NCBI GenBank assembly: GCA_040880405.1
Contig: JBBDIM010000109.1
Span: 1-64,000, forward strand
Reading direction: 5' to 3'
Source: JBBDIM01 sp040880405
GTDB lineage: Bacteria > Planctomycetota > Planctomycetia > Pirellulales > Pirellulaceae
DNA: 64,000 bases
Below are positions 1-9,156 of this stretch, piece after piece. Under the pieces are notes generated by a model, which saw only the letters and a list, made by a program, of their open reading frames with translations, ran no database searches and was not told where the DNA came from. The position numbers were made by a program, and so were the translations under genes. Within the stretch, counting starts at the first letter, position 1; each line of letters opens with the position of its first letter.

Positions 1-2
1 CC

Positions 3-2351
3 TTCTACGACCACAACAACGAGCCGGTCGAAACCCACGAGTCCGATTACTTCCGCCAAACCGACGGTTGGACCAAGGTTCGGATCGGCCCGGTGGCGCC
101 TAGTTCCAGCGATGCGGAACTGGCGGTGATCGGGCTGCATATCAAGCCAACCGATGGCCAGGACGAGGACCTGACCGGCTCGGTCTGGTTCGATGATATT
201 TGGTTTGCGCGACTGCCCCGGATGTCTCTCACGACGGTCGACGGGGTGAGCATTTACACCGCGCCGGATAACATCAAGGTCCGCTGCGAGGTGACCGGCA
301 TTTTGGAGCGGGATCCGGTGATCAGTTTCGAATTGGTCGATGTCTCGCGGCAACCGCTAGCGACGTTCGAAAACCGGCTGAGTGGCCGCGTGGTGGCGCG
401 GAAGTCGCAGCGGGCCTCGCAGCTCTTCGGCAAGAAGACCTTAGGGGAATCGGAGTGGGGTGTTGGCTTTGCGGGAGACATGACCTGGACGCCGGATATC
501 CCGGACAATGGCTTTTACGAGGTCCACGCGACCATGACCGGGGCGAGCGGGCTGATGCACCGCCGAATCATGACCTTGGCGGTGGTCCCCAACGAGCCGG
601 GGCCGGTTAGCGGTGAGTTTGGTTGGACTTTGCCGACCGGCGAAAAACCACTCGACTTCCAGCGGATGTTCGACCTGCTGTCGGTCGCGGGGCTCAACTG
701 GGTGAAGTTCCCGGTGTGGTACGACGAGAGCGATTCCCGGCGGGCAAGCGAGGTGGTCCGCTTCGCCGAGCGATTGAAAAAGCAGGAAATCGAGATGATC
801 GCGATGGTGGATACGCCACCGGAGAGTATCCGCTACCTGTTCGGCGAAAGCGACGCGCTAATGGCCGCCAGCATCTTCGCCGAGCCGGTGCTGTGGCGGC
901 CTTACCTGGAACCGATTTTGACGCGGCTTTCGCTCAAGGTCCGGTATTGGCAACTGGGTGGCGACAACGATATCAGCTTCGTCGGCTACCGGAACCTGGA
1001 GGAAAAGCTCCGGCAGATTCGCCGTGAATTGCGAACCGCCGGACAAGACATTCACCTGGGGATTCCGTGGCGGTGGATGGCCGATCAACCCATGGAAGAG
1101 AATCTGGGCGGCGCGGGGCCGGTTGCGCGGAAGCAAGGGAAGCCGTGGGAGTTTTTGGCATATTCCCCGATTCCCGCCGATGGCGAGCTCGACCTGCTGC
1201 TCCCCCTGACCGAAGAGGAACTGGGGCAGTACATCGATCGATCGCCAGCGGATGCCCAGCGCTTCACCACGATCTTTCCGCTGCCCCGCTCGCGATATTC
1301 CACGGAAGAACGGGCTCGCGATCTGCTGGAGAAGATGCTGGCCGCGAAAATCCATCAGGCGGACGCCGTGTTTATTCCGATGCCGTTCGACCGAGAATAT
1401 GGCCTGATGAACGAGGATGGTTCCCCCAGCGAACTGCTGCTGCCTTGGCGGACCACCGCTCAGATGATCTCCGGGGCCGAGTACCTCGGCAGCCTGCAAC
1501 TGCCAGGCGAGAGCCATAACCATGTCTTCCACCGCGACGGAAAAACCTGCATGATTTTGTGGAACCAGCGGGAAGGGGAGGAGGTGCTGTTCCTGGGAGA
1601 GAAGCCGACCTTGGTCGACCTGTGGGGCAGAACCCAGCAACCGGAGCAGCGCGACCACCAGCAGGTGATCCCGGTCGGCCCGATTCCGACCTTCGTGACC
1701 GGACTGGATGAGGGAGTCGCCCGGCTGCGTGTCTCGTTCGCCTTTCAGCCGGCCCAACTGGAGAGCGACTTCGGCCGTTCGCAGCGACTGGAACAGCATT
1801 TCATCAATCCGTTTCCCAGTGGCATCAGTGGGACGGCTCGGTTGGTGGGGCCGGAAGTGTGGGAGATCTCACCGCCGGTCTCGCGGTTCAAGCTGCCCAA
1901 GGGGGGCGAGGGCCGCTCGTCCTATAACATCATGCTCAGGGCGGACGCCTCCAGCGGCAGCCAACCGGTGCGGCTCGACTTCGAGCTCTCCGGAGATCAA
2001 GAGTATCGCTTCAGCGTGTACCGCACACTCCAAGTCGGCTCCGGCTTGGTCCGCGTCGAGTCAATCGTTAATCTCGACGCGGAGACCGGCGAGTTGATCC
2101 TGGAGGTTCAGGTCCATAATCTGGACGAGCGAAATGTCTCGTTTGACGTCTTGCTGTATGCCCCCGGCCGTAAACAGATGCGGCAGCGGATCATGAACAT
2201 GGCGCGGGGGCGATCGATGCTGACCTTCCGCTTGCCCCAAGGGGAGGCGTTGATCGATCAGCCCATGCTGTTGCGGCTGCGGGAAATCGGCGGAGACCGG
2301 GTCTTCAATCACCGCGTGGAACCGAACGTGATTGTGGAACAAGAGGAGTAG
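3..2351 (+). CDS. Glycoside-hydrolase-like protein with N-terminal jelly-roll domain (5' end outside window)
   Basis: The reading frame is open from the window edge. The codons before the first internal start (a GTG at 93) encode a plausible protein stretch, so the real start lies upstream and the gene is 5'-partial. The first about 60 visible residues resemble the end of a carbohydrate-binding jelly roll (SVWFDDIWF near codon 65). A beta-sandwich-like stretch follows, and from about residue 215 (GWTLPTGEKPLDFQRMF, then GLNWVKFPVWYDES) a TIM-barrel fold typical of glycoside-hydrolase-like proteins. The C-terminal 200 residues look like beta domains. It is probably exported and acts on polysaccharide, but I cannot place it in a GH family or name catalytic residues. 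The function is inferred from fold-like patterns only. Confidence 0.6.
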   Translation, partial: FYDHNNEPVETHESDYFRQTDGWTKVRIGPVAPSSSDAELAVIGLHIKPTDGQDEDLTGSVWFDDIWFARLPRMSLTTVDGVSIYTAPDNIKVRCEVTGILERDPVISFELVDVSRQPLATFENRLSGRVVARKSQRASQLFGKKTLGESEWGVGFAGDMTWTPDIPDNGFYEVHATMTGASGLMHRRIMTLAVVPNEPGPVSGEFGWTLPTGEKPLDFQRMFDLLSVAGLNWVKFPVWYDESDSRRASEVVRFAERLKKQEIEMIAMVDTPPESIRYLFGESDALMAASIFAEPVLWRPYLEPILTRLSLKVRYWQLGGDNDISFVGYRNLEEKLRQIRRELRTAGQDIHLGIPWRWMADQPMEENLGGAGPVARKQGKPWEFLAYSPIPADGELDLLLPLTEEELGQYIDRSPADAQRFTTIFPLPRSRYSTEERARDLLEKMLAAKIHQADAVFIPMPFDREYGLMNEDGSPSELLLPWRTTAQMISGAEYLGSLQLPGESHNHVFHRDGKTCMILWNQREGEEVLFLGEKPTLVDLWGRTQQPEQRDHQQVIPVGPIPTFVTGLDEGVARLRVSFAFQPAQLESDFGRSQRLEQHFINPFPSGISGTARLVGPEVWEISPPVSRFKLPKGGEGRSSYNIMLRADASSGSQPVRLDFELSGDQEYRFSVYRTLQVGSGLVRVESIVNLDAETGELILEVQVHNLDERNVSFDVLLYAPGRKQMRQRIMNMARGRSMLTFRLPQGEALIDQPMLLRLREIGGDRVFNHRVEPNVIVEQEE

Positions 2352-2756
2352 GGGGCCGGCAGGTTCTTAGTTGTTAGTTCTTCGTTCTTAGTTGTTGGGT
2401 GCCATGCCCACGCCCGGGGGTGTTCGCGTTTTCGCCTCGGGGATGAGTTCAAATACAAAGCAAGCGGCGGCCTGCCCTGAGTCCGCGGCCCCCGTATTTG
2501 AACTTATCCCCTTCCAAACGACCCATTTTCAACGCCTCAATTTCTCGCCCATCAACCTGGGGTACCGTTTGTCCTGCAGGCCGAACCAACGGGGATAAGT
2601 TCAATTACGGGTGCCGCGGCTGGTGCTTCGTTGCCGCCGACTCTTTGTAATTGAACTCATCCCCTACCCGGGGAGGCTCGTTTGTTGATAATCGAGGGTG
2701 GACGCGGTTTGTTTGCGTCCGCTTTGCGATCCACCAACGCGGAAGCTTTATTGGTC
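2352..2756. other. Intergenic region holding a two-hairpin repeat
   Basis: There is no credible gene here. The stretch begins with a half-copy of the CATGCCCACG hairpin family (about 2400-2417) and is dominated by the composite repeat at 2439-2664. A frame upstream of the next gene remains open but carries no start supported by a ribosome-binding site. Confidence 0.6.
2439..2664. repeat. Family A composite: two GGGGAT hairpins in opposite orientation
   Basis: Two imperfect palindromes of about 73 bases (2439-2511 and 2591-2664) are separated by a 79-base spacer. Each has one arm starting GGGGATGAGTTCAA and one starting GGGGATAAGTTCAA. The whole composite, spacer included, matches the reverse complement of 30286-30511. 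A single hairpin with the start of the same spacer lies at 13955-14028. This organisation resembles bacterial REP/BIME elements. Confidence 0.85.
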
Positions 2757-3410
2757 ATGGCCAAGTCGATCCTCTCTCCTCCGTTTTTGTTTCAGTTTTC
2801 GGTGCCGATCCGTCAGCGGGACCGGATCTGGAGCGATAAGCCGTTGGACTACTCCGACGATTACCGCCTGCAATCGTTCAGCCAATTGGATAGCAAGCGG
2901 CAATTCGCCGACATCCGATGTGGCTGGAACGAACGGGGGATCTCGTTCAGTTTCAACATCAGTGGGAAGCGGCTGGCGGTTTGGTGCCGGGAGAGCCGAG
3001 TCGAAGAGAGTGACGGCGTGCAGCTCTGGATCGATACCCGCGCCACCCACAATGTCCATCGCGCGACCCGATTTTGCCACCGGTTTTCGTTCCTGCCGAC
3101 CGGCGGCGGACACAGCCTCCGCGAGCCGTGCGGCGATCAACTACTGATCAACCGCTCCCGCGAAAACGCCGCCCCGGTCCGCCCCGGCGACCTTCGGGTG
3201 CGGGCCAACATTCGCGCCGACGGCTACCTGATGGAATGCTGCATCCCAGCCACCGCGCTGACCGGCTACGACCCCAACGAATACGACAAGCTCGGCTTCT
3301 TCTACGCGGTGATGGACCGCGAGATGGGCTGGCAAACCTTCAGCGTGAACAACCAATTCCCGTTTGATGAAGACCCAAGCGTGTGGGGGACTTTGGAAAT
3401 GGCGAAGTAA
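2757..3410 (+). CDS. CBM9/DOMON-like hypothetical protein
   Basis: This is a protein of about 217 residues with the look of a family-9 carbohydrate-binding or DOMON-like beta sandwich. Features are an early DYRLQSFSQL stretch, alternating beta strands, DGVQLWIDTR near the middle and a C-terminal DPSVWGTLEMAK. Homologous small proteins are common and uncharacterised in planctomycetes (recalled, not searched). The frame is open from 2682, but the ATG at 2757 gives the more natural start (MAKSILSPPFLF). No signal peptide is evident from that start. The preceding gene is separated by repeats, so this is probably its own transcript. Function unknown. Confidence 0.6.
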   Translation: MAKSILSPPFLFQFSVPIRQRDRIWSDKPLDYSDDYRLQSFSQLDSKRQFADIRCGWNERGISFSFNISGKRLAVWCRESRVEESDGVQLWIDTRATHNVHRATRFCHRFSFLPTGGGHSLREPCGDQLLINRSRENAAPVRPGDLRVRANIRADGYLMECCIPATALTGYDPNEYDKLGFFYAVMDREMGWQTFSVNNQFPFDEDPSVWGTLEMAK

Positions 3411-3425
3411 AAGGGGCACCTCGCA

Positions 3426-3499
3426 GGGGATGATCCCGATTATCTGGAAGTGGCAAGGCACGCGGCCCCGTGGACCCGGCGATAATCGGGCTTATCCCC
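3426..3499. repeat. Family A hairpin, divergent core
   Basis: The left arm GGGGATGATCCCGATTATC pairs with the right arm, whose reverse complement is GGGGATAAGCCCGATTATC. The arm beyond the first eight bases is unrelated to the 2439 copy, yet the GGGGATGA/GGGGATAA asymmetry at the ends is kept. Confidence 0.7.
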
Positions 3500-3613
3500 C
3501 TCGCCGCGCCGAAGTGAGTGCGCGGTAAGAAAATGCGGTAATAAAAAGGGGGTGCCCTTGGCCAGTCGCGCGGGAGGGGATTAGGGATACCTGTTTGATT
3601 CCAACGAATGTGG

Positions 3614-3676
3614 GTTGCCGTTGGAGAACGTGCCCGCCAAAGCATGCCCACGTTGGAGGGCGTGGGCATGGCACCC
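3614..3676. repeat. Family C repeat (CATGCCCACG hairpin)
   Basis: A conserved lead sequence (GTTGCCGTTGGAGAACG, then CCCGCCAAAG) is followed by a hairpin with arms CATGCCCACG and CGTGGGCATG around TTGGAGGG, then GCACCC. Near-identical units occur at 18114-18176 and 23643-23705, and a bare inverted copy at 18014-18047. Confidence 0.85.
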
Positions 3677-3717
3677 AGAACCCCGAATCGATACGCCCTT
3701 GGCCAGTTGCGCGGGAA

Positions 3718-3793
3718 GGGGATAAGTCCCGTGTTGGATGCTCCGCACGCGGGATTTCATTTTTTGAAATGCGAACCGAGGGGACTCATCCCC
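3718..3793. repeat. Family A hairpin, second divergent copy
   Basis: The arms are GGGGATAAGTCCC and, on the opposite strand, GGGGATGAGTCCCC. An inner stem is formed by CCCG..GCACGCGGG. It lies just downstream of the stop of the minus-strand cytochrome gene and might also act as its terminator. Confidence 0.65.
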
Positions 3794-3820
3794 TGGGAGT
3801 TGACCTTTTACTTGCCGCCG

Positions 3821-5593
3821 CTACGGTCCATCCACCACCGTATACTGGGCCGTCGAACCGCTTGGTTTTTCCACGACCAGTTTCAAACCTGGTTCGGGGA
3901 ACTTCCGGGTGTCGACGCGGAGGTAGATTCTGTGCTTGCCGACGGGGAGGTCGGTGACGATCTCCTGGGCCGGGTCGTGTGGGACGTAGCCGATCCAGAC
4001 GCGGACCCCTTGGGTGGCATTCAATTTCAGCCGCACGCTGCCTTGCTCGACGACGTCGACTTCGGCGTACAAAAACCGCACCGGGTTCTCTTCCTGGGCC
4101 AGTTCCTCCACCGGCAACATCCCGCCGACCGTGCCGTAGGCCGGAACCCAGTCGTCCTCCGCCGCTTCGGCGATGGTTGATTCGAATTCACCCACGGTTG
4201 GTACGCTCTCGGCCGAGAGGGCACTCGGCAGTTCCTTGAGCGCCCGCCACCGCTGGACCGTAGGGGTCGAGCGGACGACGTAGGGGCCCGGCTTGCCTAG
4301 TTCCGCCAGAAAACGGTTGAGGTCTAAGAACTCTTGCTGGGTGAGGAAGTTGGCCAGCCCCTTGGGCATCAGCGAACCCCCCTCTTTTTCGGCGTCGACA
4401 TCGTCCAACGGAATGACAACCTCCTGCCCGCTTCCCTCTTTCAGGATTAGCCGTTGATCATCTTCGGAAACCACCACCCCTTGATACACCTTGCCGTCGA
4501 TGGTGAGCACCGTCCGCATGAGGTACGCCTCTTTCACCACCAGCTCTGGCTGGAGGATTGAGGTGATCATGTAGTCGACCGGGCTGTTGGCACCAACCGG
4601 GCTGAGGTCCGGGCCGATGTCGCCACCGGCACCGCTGACCGCGTGGCACTTCATGCAGCTCAGTTCCGCGCTGCGGAAGATCATCTCCCCCCGCGCCGCA
4701 TCTCCCTTGGCCAGCACCTCTTCCGACATCGCTTTGAGTTCGTCATCGGTCAGCGGCTTGGGGTTGCTTTCGATCCCGGCCGCTTCGTTCAGGACATCGA
4801 CGAGCTCGGCGTCGGAGCGTCCGATCGCGTAGACCCGGCGGAGGCACATTTTGGCGATGTTGGCGTCCAGGTCCTTCTCGGCGATGGCGGCGGCCAGCTT
4901 GGCTGGGCCGGTTTGATGTTCCAGAAACGCGGTGATCATCTCTGACGGATCGACGGAGGTATCCGCGCTTGCCAGCACTTCGGCCGCGATTGTCGCGGAC
5001 TTATCCAAGTCGACCTTAGTTAGCGCGGCGACACCCAGGTAGCGGATCTCCAGCGGTTGATCGGCCTGGGCCAGTTTCGCGATGGTTTGTTCGTTGACCG
5101 GCCCGCCGATCTGGCCGAGACCGGCGATCGCCTGCCGCCGCAACCGGCCTTGCTCCTCGCTACTCAGGGCGATTTGGGCCAATGGCTCGGCCGCTGATTC
5201 GACTTTCCAGAGCCCCGAAAGTTCGACGCCGAGTGATTTCTCCGCTGCGTCGTCCGAGGTTAGCATCTTGGCCAGCGGCGCGAGGTCCCCCGCGGGGATC
5301 ACCTTCCGGGCCTTGGTCGCTTCGCGGAGCGCCTGCAAGGTTTTCATCCGCAAGGTGTCGTTGTAGCCGTCTGGCTTGGTCGCTTCGGTGAACAGGAACC
5401 CTAGCTGGTCGGCGTCACCCCGCTGGGCGACCAAGTCGACCACCGCCCCGATCCGGGCCTCCGGCAACCGTCCACTTTCCAGCAGGCGAATCATCGCATC
5501 CGCGCTACCCTGGGCTTGAACCATCGCAGGAGCCAGCAGCCCCCATAAACCAATAACCAGTAGTCCGAACCAAGTCCGCTTGTTTCGCGACAT
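3821..5593 (-). CDS. Secreted PVC-type cytochrome c with HEAT-like N-terminal region
   Basis: This 590-residue protein has a signal peptide (hydrophobic residues 8-25, cleavage near AMVQA). A helical HEAT-like region spans about residues 30-290. A single c-type heme site, CMKCH, lies near residue 312 in a GEMIFRSAELSCMKCH context, followed by GPDLSPVG and a late MPKGLANFLTQQEFLDLNRFL segment. This is the layout of the Pirellula/Verrucomicrobium-type heme-binding domain. A C-terminal beta domain follows (about 450-590). It should act outside the cytoplasmic membrane in electron transfer. It lies 285 bases downstream of, and co-oriented with, the SGNH/dehydrogenase gene, its likely electron donor. 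A good RBS (GAGGAAAGAG) precedes the ATG. Confidence 0.85.
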   Translation of the reverse strand: MSRNKRTWFGLLVIGLWGLLAPAMVQAQGSADAMIRLLESGRLPEARIGAVVDLVAQRGDADQLGFLFTEATKPDGYNDTLRMKTLQALREATKARKVIPAGDLAPLAKMLTSDDAAEKSLGVELSGLWKVESAAEPLAQIALSSEEQGRLRRQAIAGLGQIGGPVNEQTIAKLAQADQPLEIRYLGVAALTKVDLDKSATIAAEVLASADTSVDPSEMITAFLEHQTGPAKLAAAIAEKDLDANIAKMCLRRVYAIGRSDAELVDVLNEAAGIESNPKPLTDDELKAMSEEVLAKGDAARGEMIFRSAELSCMKCHAVSGAGGDIGPDLSPVGANSPVDYMITSILQPELVVKEAYLMRTVLTIDGKVYQGVVVSEDDQRLILKEGSGQEVVIPLDDVDAEKEGGSLMPKGLANFLTQQEFLDLNRFLAELGKPGPYVVRSTPTVQRWRALKELPSALSAESVPTVGEFESTIAEAAEDDWVPAYGTVGGMLPVEELAQEENPVRFLYAEVDVVEQGSVRLKLNATQGVRVWIGYVPHDPAQEIVTDLPVGKHRIYLRVDTRKFPEPGLKLVVEKPSGSTAQYTVVDGP

Positions 5594-5644
5594 GCGTTGC
5601 TCTTTCCTCTGTTCTGTGGCGAAGGTGTATCGCGTCGGTGGGCC

Positions 5645-5729
5645 GCGAAAAAGGGGTCAGGACTCTTTTTAATCACCCGTAATCAATTGGAGCACGCGCA
5701 CCTAAAAAGAGTCCTGACCCCTTTTTCGC
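5645..5729. repeat. Family B hairpin (GGGGTCAGGACTC)
   Basis: The arms GCGAAAAAGGGGTCAGGACT and the reverse complement at 5704-5729 form a near-perfect hairpin of about 26 base pairs around a 33-base loop. Both arms border runs of A or T, so it could terminate transcription in either direction. It sits between the SGNH/dehydrogenase gene and the cytochrome gene. Other copies lie at 14059-14085 (half), 16259-16313, 16451-16535 and 62631-62715. Confidence 0.85.
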
Positions 5730-5878
5730 TCGCGGGTTGAATTGCCGGCGCGGTTTGGGGAACCGAATCACCGGCATTTTCACAAACCCAAATTACATTG
5801 CCGGCGCAACATTGGTTGGCGATGGTGGGTTCCGAAGACTCCACCCACCCTACCAATGCCGCTGTTGGCTCTCCCCCC

Positions 5879-8503
5879 TTACTTCTTCGTTCGTTTTTCG
5901 AGGGTCGAGAGGGTTTCGTTCAGCGTGTATTCCAGGTAGTAGTCCTGGGGATGGATCAACGATTCCAGGGCGATTTCCTGGGCCTTCACCGCTTCTTCAC
6001 CCCGGAAGAAACTGAGCGCCCTGACCGCTTCCAAGCGGACCCGGGGGTGATCGTCGTTCACCTGGGTTTGCAGCAGGCCGAGCGGATCGGAGACCCGGTC
6101 GCGCCAGTAGCAGAGCACCCGGGTGGCGGCGGCTCTCGCTCGGTAGTCCCCTTCACGGAGGAGGGTCTTGAGCATCTCCTCGTCGACCAGATCGTGATGC
6201 TGCTTGACCCACAGGGCTTCTAGCTTGTGGTGAGCCAGGTTTTCGTCGTTCGGGTCGAGCTTGGCTAGCCAAGCGTCGATTGCGGCCGAGACTTCTTCGG
6301 AATCGCGCTCACGCAGTTCACGCCGGACTCGGTACCTTGTGCGGTACTCAGGCTCGGTCAACGCGTCGAGCAGTTTCTCGATCGGGGCCCCGGCGATTTC
6401 CGGGGACTTGACCAGGTCGTTGCCGGTGTGGCGAATCCGCCAGACTCGGCCATGGTTCTTGTCGCGCTTCGGGTCCCGCAGCGAGTGCTGCATGTGACCA
6501 ACCAGCGGGTTGAACCAGTCAACAATGTACAGGGCCCCATCGGGGCCGAACTGCAAATCGACTGGGCGGAAACTGATGTCGGTCGAAGAGAGCAGCGGCT
6601 CGACCGGTTCGGCGGTGAAGCCCGATTCGTTTTCCTTCACGCGGTATTGCAGCACCCCTTGAAACCCGATGCAGTTGTTGAGCAGGAAGTTGCCCTGGGC
6701 CGACTCGGGGAAGTTGCGGCTGGAAACGAATTCACAACCGGAGGTGGGACGCCACTGCTTCTCGAAAAACTGATTCATCCCGCGGCGCTTATCAGGATAG
6801 TCGATATCGCCACTGAACGCGGTGCCATAGTAGTTGGCCCCACCAGAGGCGTCCGCCACGAAGTTCTGGCCCCAGTCGTCAAACGTATGACCCCAAGGAT
6901 TGGCGAACCCGTATGAGACGAAGATATCCATCTTCGACGTCTTTGGCTCATACCGGAAAATCCCGGCATTCTTCAGCCGCTTCGGGCCGTAAGGGGTTTC
7001 GACCTGGGAGTGATGGAAGGTCCCTTCCTGGAAGTACAGGTCACCACCGGGTCCCCAAGTGAAGGCACTGATCGAGTGGTGCGAGTCGGCCGAATCGAAC
7101 CCGTGCAGGACGAGCTTCCGCACGTCCGCCTTGTCGTCCCCGTCGGTGTCCTTGAGGAACATCAGGTTCGGCTGCTGGGCGATGTAGGCTCCGCCGTCTC
7201 CCAGTTCGATCCCGGTTGGGATATGCAGGCCATCGGCGAATACGGTCTTCTTATCCGCCTTGCCGTCGCCGTTGGTGTCTTCCAGGATCAGGATCTTGTC
7301 GTTGGGGTACTTGCCTGGCAAGTACATCGGGTAGCTTTCCATCGTGGTCACCCAGAGCCGACCCTTGGCGTCGAAGGCCATCTGGACTGGGTTTTCCAGC
7401 TCGGGGAACTCCACCTCGGAGGCGAACAGGTTGATCTCGTAACCCTCCGGCAGTTTGAAGGTTTTCATCGCCGCTTCGGGCGAGAGCATCTCGATCTCGC
7501 GGTTGACGTTGGTCTCGATGTCTTTGAAGTCGGGCGTGTTGCTGTCGTCGATCTCAGCCGGGACCGATTTGCCCTGGGCGACTTCCCAGATGCGGTGGTC
7601 GCGGTTCTCGAGCATCTTCCGCAGCTTGGCGAACTCCGCCGGGAAGTTGACCACGCCGAACGGCTCCTTCCGGCCACCGTAGATGTAAAAGCCGTTGACG
7701 GCGCGGTAGTCGTAGAAGAACTGGGTACACTTTTCCTTGACCTCGGCGTACAGCTTGTCCATGTCCGCCTTATATTCCGGCGCCTTGCCGAACAGTCCCT
7801 CATCCAGGGCGGTGGCGAACTTTTGATAGCCTTCGTCTTCCAGGTGGACACCGTTGAAGGTGAGCGGGCTTTCCGCCTTTTTCATCTGCTCCTGCATCGG
7901 GGTGAAGACATCGACGAACACCACTTCGTTCTCGTCGGCCACCTTCTTCATCACTTCCATGTACTTCTGGAGGTTGGCGTTGGTCTGTTCGCCATTAGGA
8001 TGGGTGCGATTTTTCAGGTCTTCGTGCGGAATCGGGGAGACCAGCACCAACTGGGGTGCCGATTCGCCGTTGTATTTGCTGTTCTTGGTTTTGCTGACAA
8101 AGTCCATCAGTTCCTTTTCGAACTTCGGCAAGCCTTCCTCGCCACCGAACGATTCGTTGAACCCGAAGAACGCGAGAATTACGTCTGGCTTGTGGTCTTC
8201 CAGGCGATGTCCATGATCGTCGAAGTTGGCGCTGCGGGGACGCAGGTTCAACTCATCGGCCGACCAGCCAAGGTTCCGCACCGTGAGGTTCAGCTCCGGG
8301 AATCGGGCCTGCAGGGCCGTCTCGAAGTGGGGGAAGTACTGCATCCGCTCGGCCAGCGTGTTGCCGATGTAGACGATTTTGTCTCCCTTGTTCAGCTCCA
8401 GCTTGGTTTCAGCCTGGGCTTCTGAGAGCTGGGCGGCTGAGAGAGGGAGCAGCATGGCCAACAGGGCCAGCATCCAGAGAGGGCGGCGGGTCGATCGTGG
8501 CAT
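5879..8503 (-). CDS. Secreted SGNH hydrolase fused to a Pirellula-type membrane-bound dehydrogenase
   Basis: This 874-residue protein has a signal peptide (residues 1-31, ending AQLSEAQA). Residues about 38-240 are an SGNH/GDSL-like hydrolase, with an early YIGNTLAERMQ block, FFGFNESF, and the late GVHLEDEGY block that normally carries the catalytic Asp/His. Residues about 345-690 form a beta-propeller of the glucose/sorbosone dehydrogenase type seen in planctomycete membrane-bound dehydrogenases (VQMAFDAKGRLWVTT, DGKADKKTVFADGLHIPTG, DGALYIVDWFNP). The C-terminal 170 residues look HEAT-like. It has no CxxCH motif, whereas many relatives carry the heme domain in the same chain. Here the heme protein is the next gene downstream. 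AAGGAA lies 10 bases before the ATG. Confidence 0.85.
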   Translation of the reverse strand: MPRSTRRPLWMLALLAMLLPLSAAQLSEAQAETKLELNKGDKIVYIGNTLAERMQYFPHFETALQARFPELNLTVRNLGWSADELNLRPRSANFDDHGHRLEDHKPDVILAFFGFNESFGGEEGLPKFEKELMDFVSKTKNSKYNGESAPQLVLVSPIPHEDLKNRTHPNGEQTNANLQKYMEVMKKVADENEVVFVDVFTPMQEQMKKAESPLTFNGVHLEDEGYQKFATALDEGLFGKAPEYKADMDKLYAEVKEKCTQFFYDYRAVNGFYIYGGRKEPFGVVNFPAEFAKLRKMLENRDHRIWEVAQGKSVPAEIDDSNTPDFKDIETNVNREIEMLSPEAAMKTFKLPEGYEINLFASEVEFPELENPVQMAFDAKGRLWVTTMESYPMYLPGKYPNDKILILEDTNGDGKADKKTVFADGLHIPTGIELGDGGAYIAQQPNLMFLKDTDGDDKADVRKLVLHGFDSADSHHSISAFTWGPGGDLYFQEGTFHHSQVETPYGPKRLKNAGIFRYEPKTSKMDIFVSYGFANPWGHTFDDWGQNFVADASGGANYYGTAFSGDIDYPDKRRGMNQFFEKQWRPTSGCEFVSSRNFPESAQGNFLLNNCIGFQGVLQYRVKENESGFTAEPVEPLLSSTDISFRPVDLQFGPDGALYIVDWFNPLVGHMQHSLRDPKRDKNHGRVWRIRHTGNDLVKSPEIAGAPIEKLLDALTEPEYRTRYRVRRELRERDSEEVSAAIDAWLAKLDPNDENLAHHKLEALWVKQHHDLVDEEMLKTLLREGDYRARAAATRVLCYWRDRVSDPLGLLQTQVNDDHPRVRLEAVRALSFFRGEEAVKAQEIALESLIHPQDYYLEYTLNETLSTLEKRTKK

Positions 8504-9156
8504 AATGGGTTGGTTCCTTCAGGATCGTGGCGAAAGTCGCAACGGGTTAAGCCGACCTGGACGGACGACGATTGGGGTGTTTATGTACGGTCGAGTGAAT
8601 GGCGATCCTCGCCGGACATGGCTCGGACTGGGGTGTAACGCCATGGCCGAAACCAGTGGGTAACCCTGGAGATCCGTCGCCAGGTATCGAACTATTCGGG
8701 AGGGGAGGAAGCAGCGAGGTCGTCCCGCGAGGTGGAAAGCAGCCAAGCTTTCCGGCACTTCGCGAAAAAAACAGCATCCGGCCCAGGGCGTCAGACGCAT
8801 ACCTGCGTGGCGGGAATGTGGCAAAGCACATCTCCAAACATCATAATCTACCCTACGCCCGAAGGAAAAGGATTGGATTGGAGAAATTATTACCAGTGAG
8901 CGGGGTTTAATGCCTCGGAGTTGTCACCCACCAAGCTATGGTTTTCCTCCGATCCGGTAATTTTTACGGACCCGGGGTCAGATGGCTCGTGGATCGCCGG
9001 GGTGAATATCCTAGGTGGGATGTCCCCTCGATTGTCCGGTTATGGGGCAATTAGGCCGCACAAACGTACATCCATCTCTTTTCTCGGTCGTTCGGTCTCG
9101 CTACGATTGCCACCGGAAGAACTAAACTCGCGCACCACCCCTGAGAAGGATTGTTG
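8504..9156. other. Divergent intergenic region
   Basis: This 650-base stretch lies between the minus-strand dehydrogenase and plus-strand pepF, so it must hold promoters for both. I see no convincing gene. A small hairpin (GGAAAGC..GCTTTCC, about 8730-8753) is present. I cannot assign promoter boxes with confidence. Confidence 0.4.

Noticed and set aside
858..1799. Minus-strand frame of 313 codons
   Set aside because: Antisense to the glycoside-hydrolase-like gene, with no motif or RBS.
3601..3676. CATGCCCACG hairpins as a CRISPR array
   Set aside because: Copies are dispersed over 20 kb, not tandem, and there are no regular spacers or cas genes.
7010..8425. Long plus-strand open frame (471 codons)
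   Set aside because: It lies antisense to the SGNH/dehydrogenase gene, and its Val/Gly/Asp-rich composition is what the complementary strand of a GC-rich gene gives. It has no recognisable motif.
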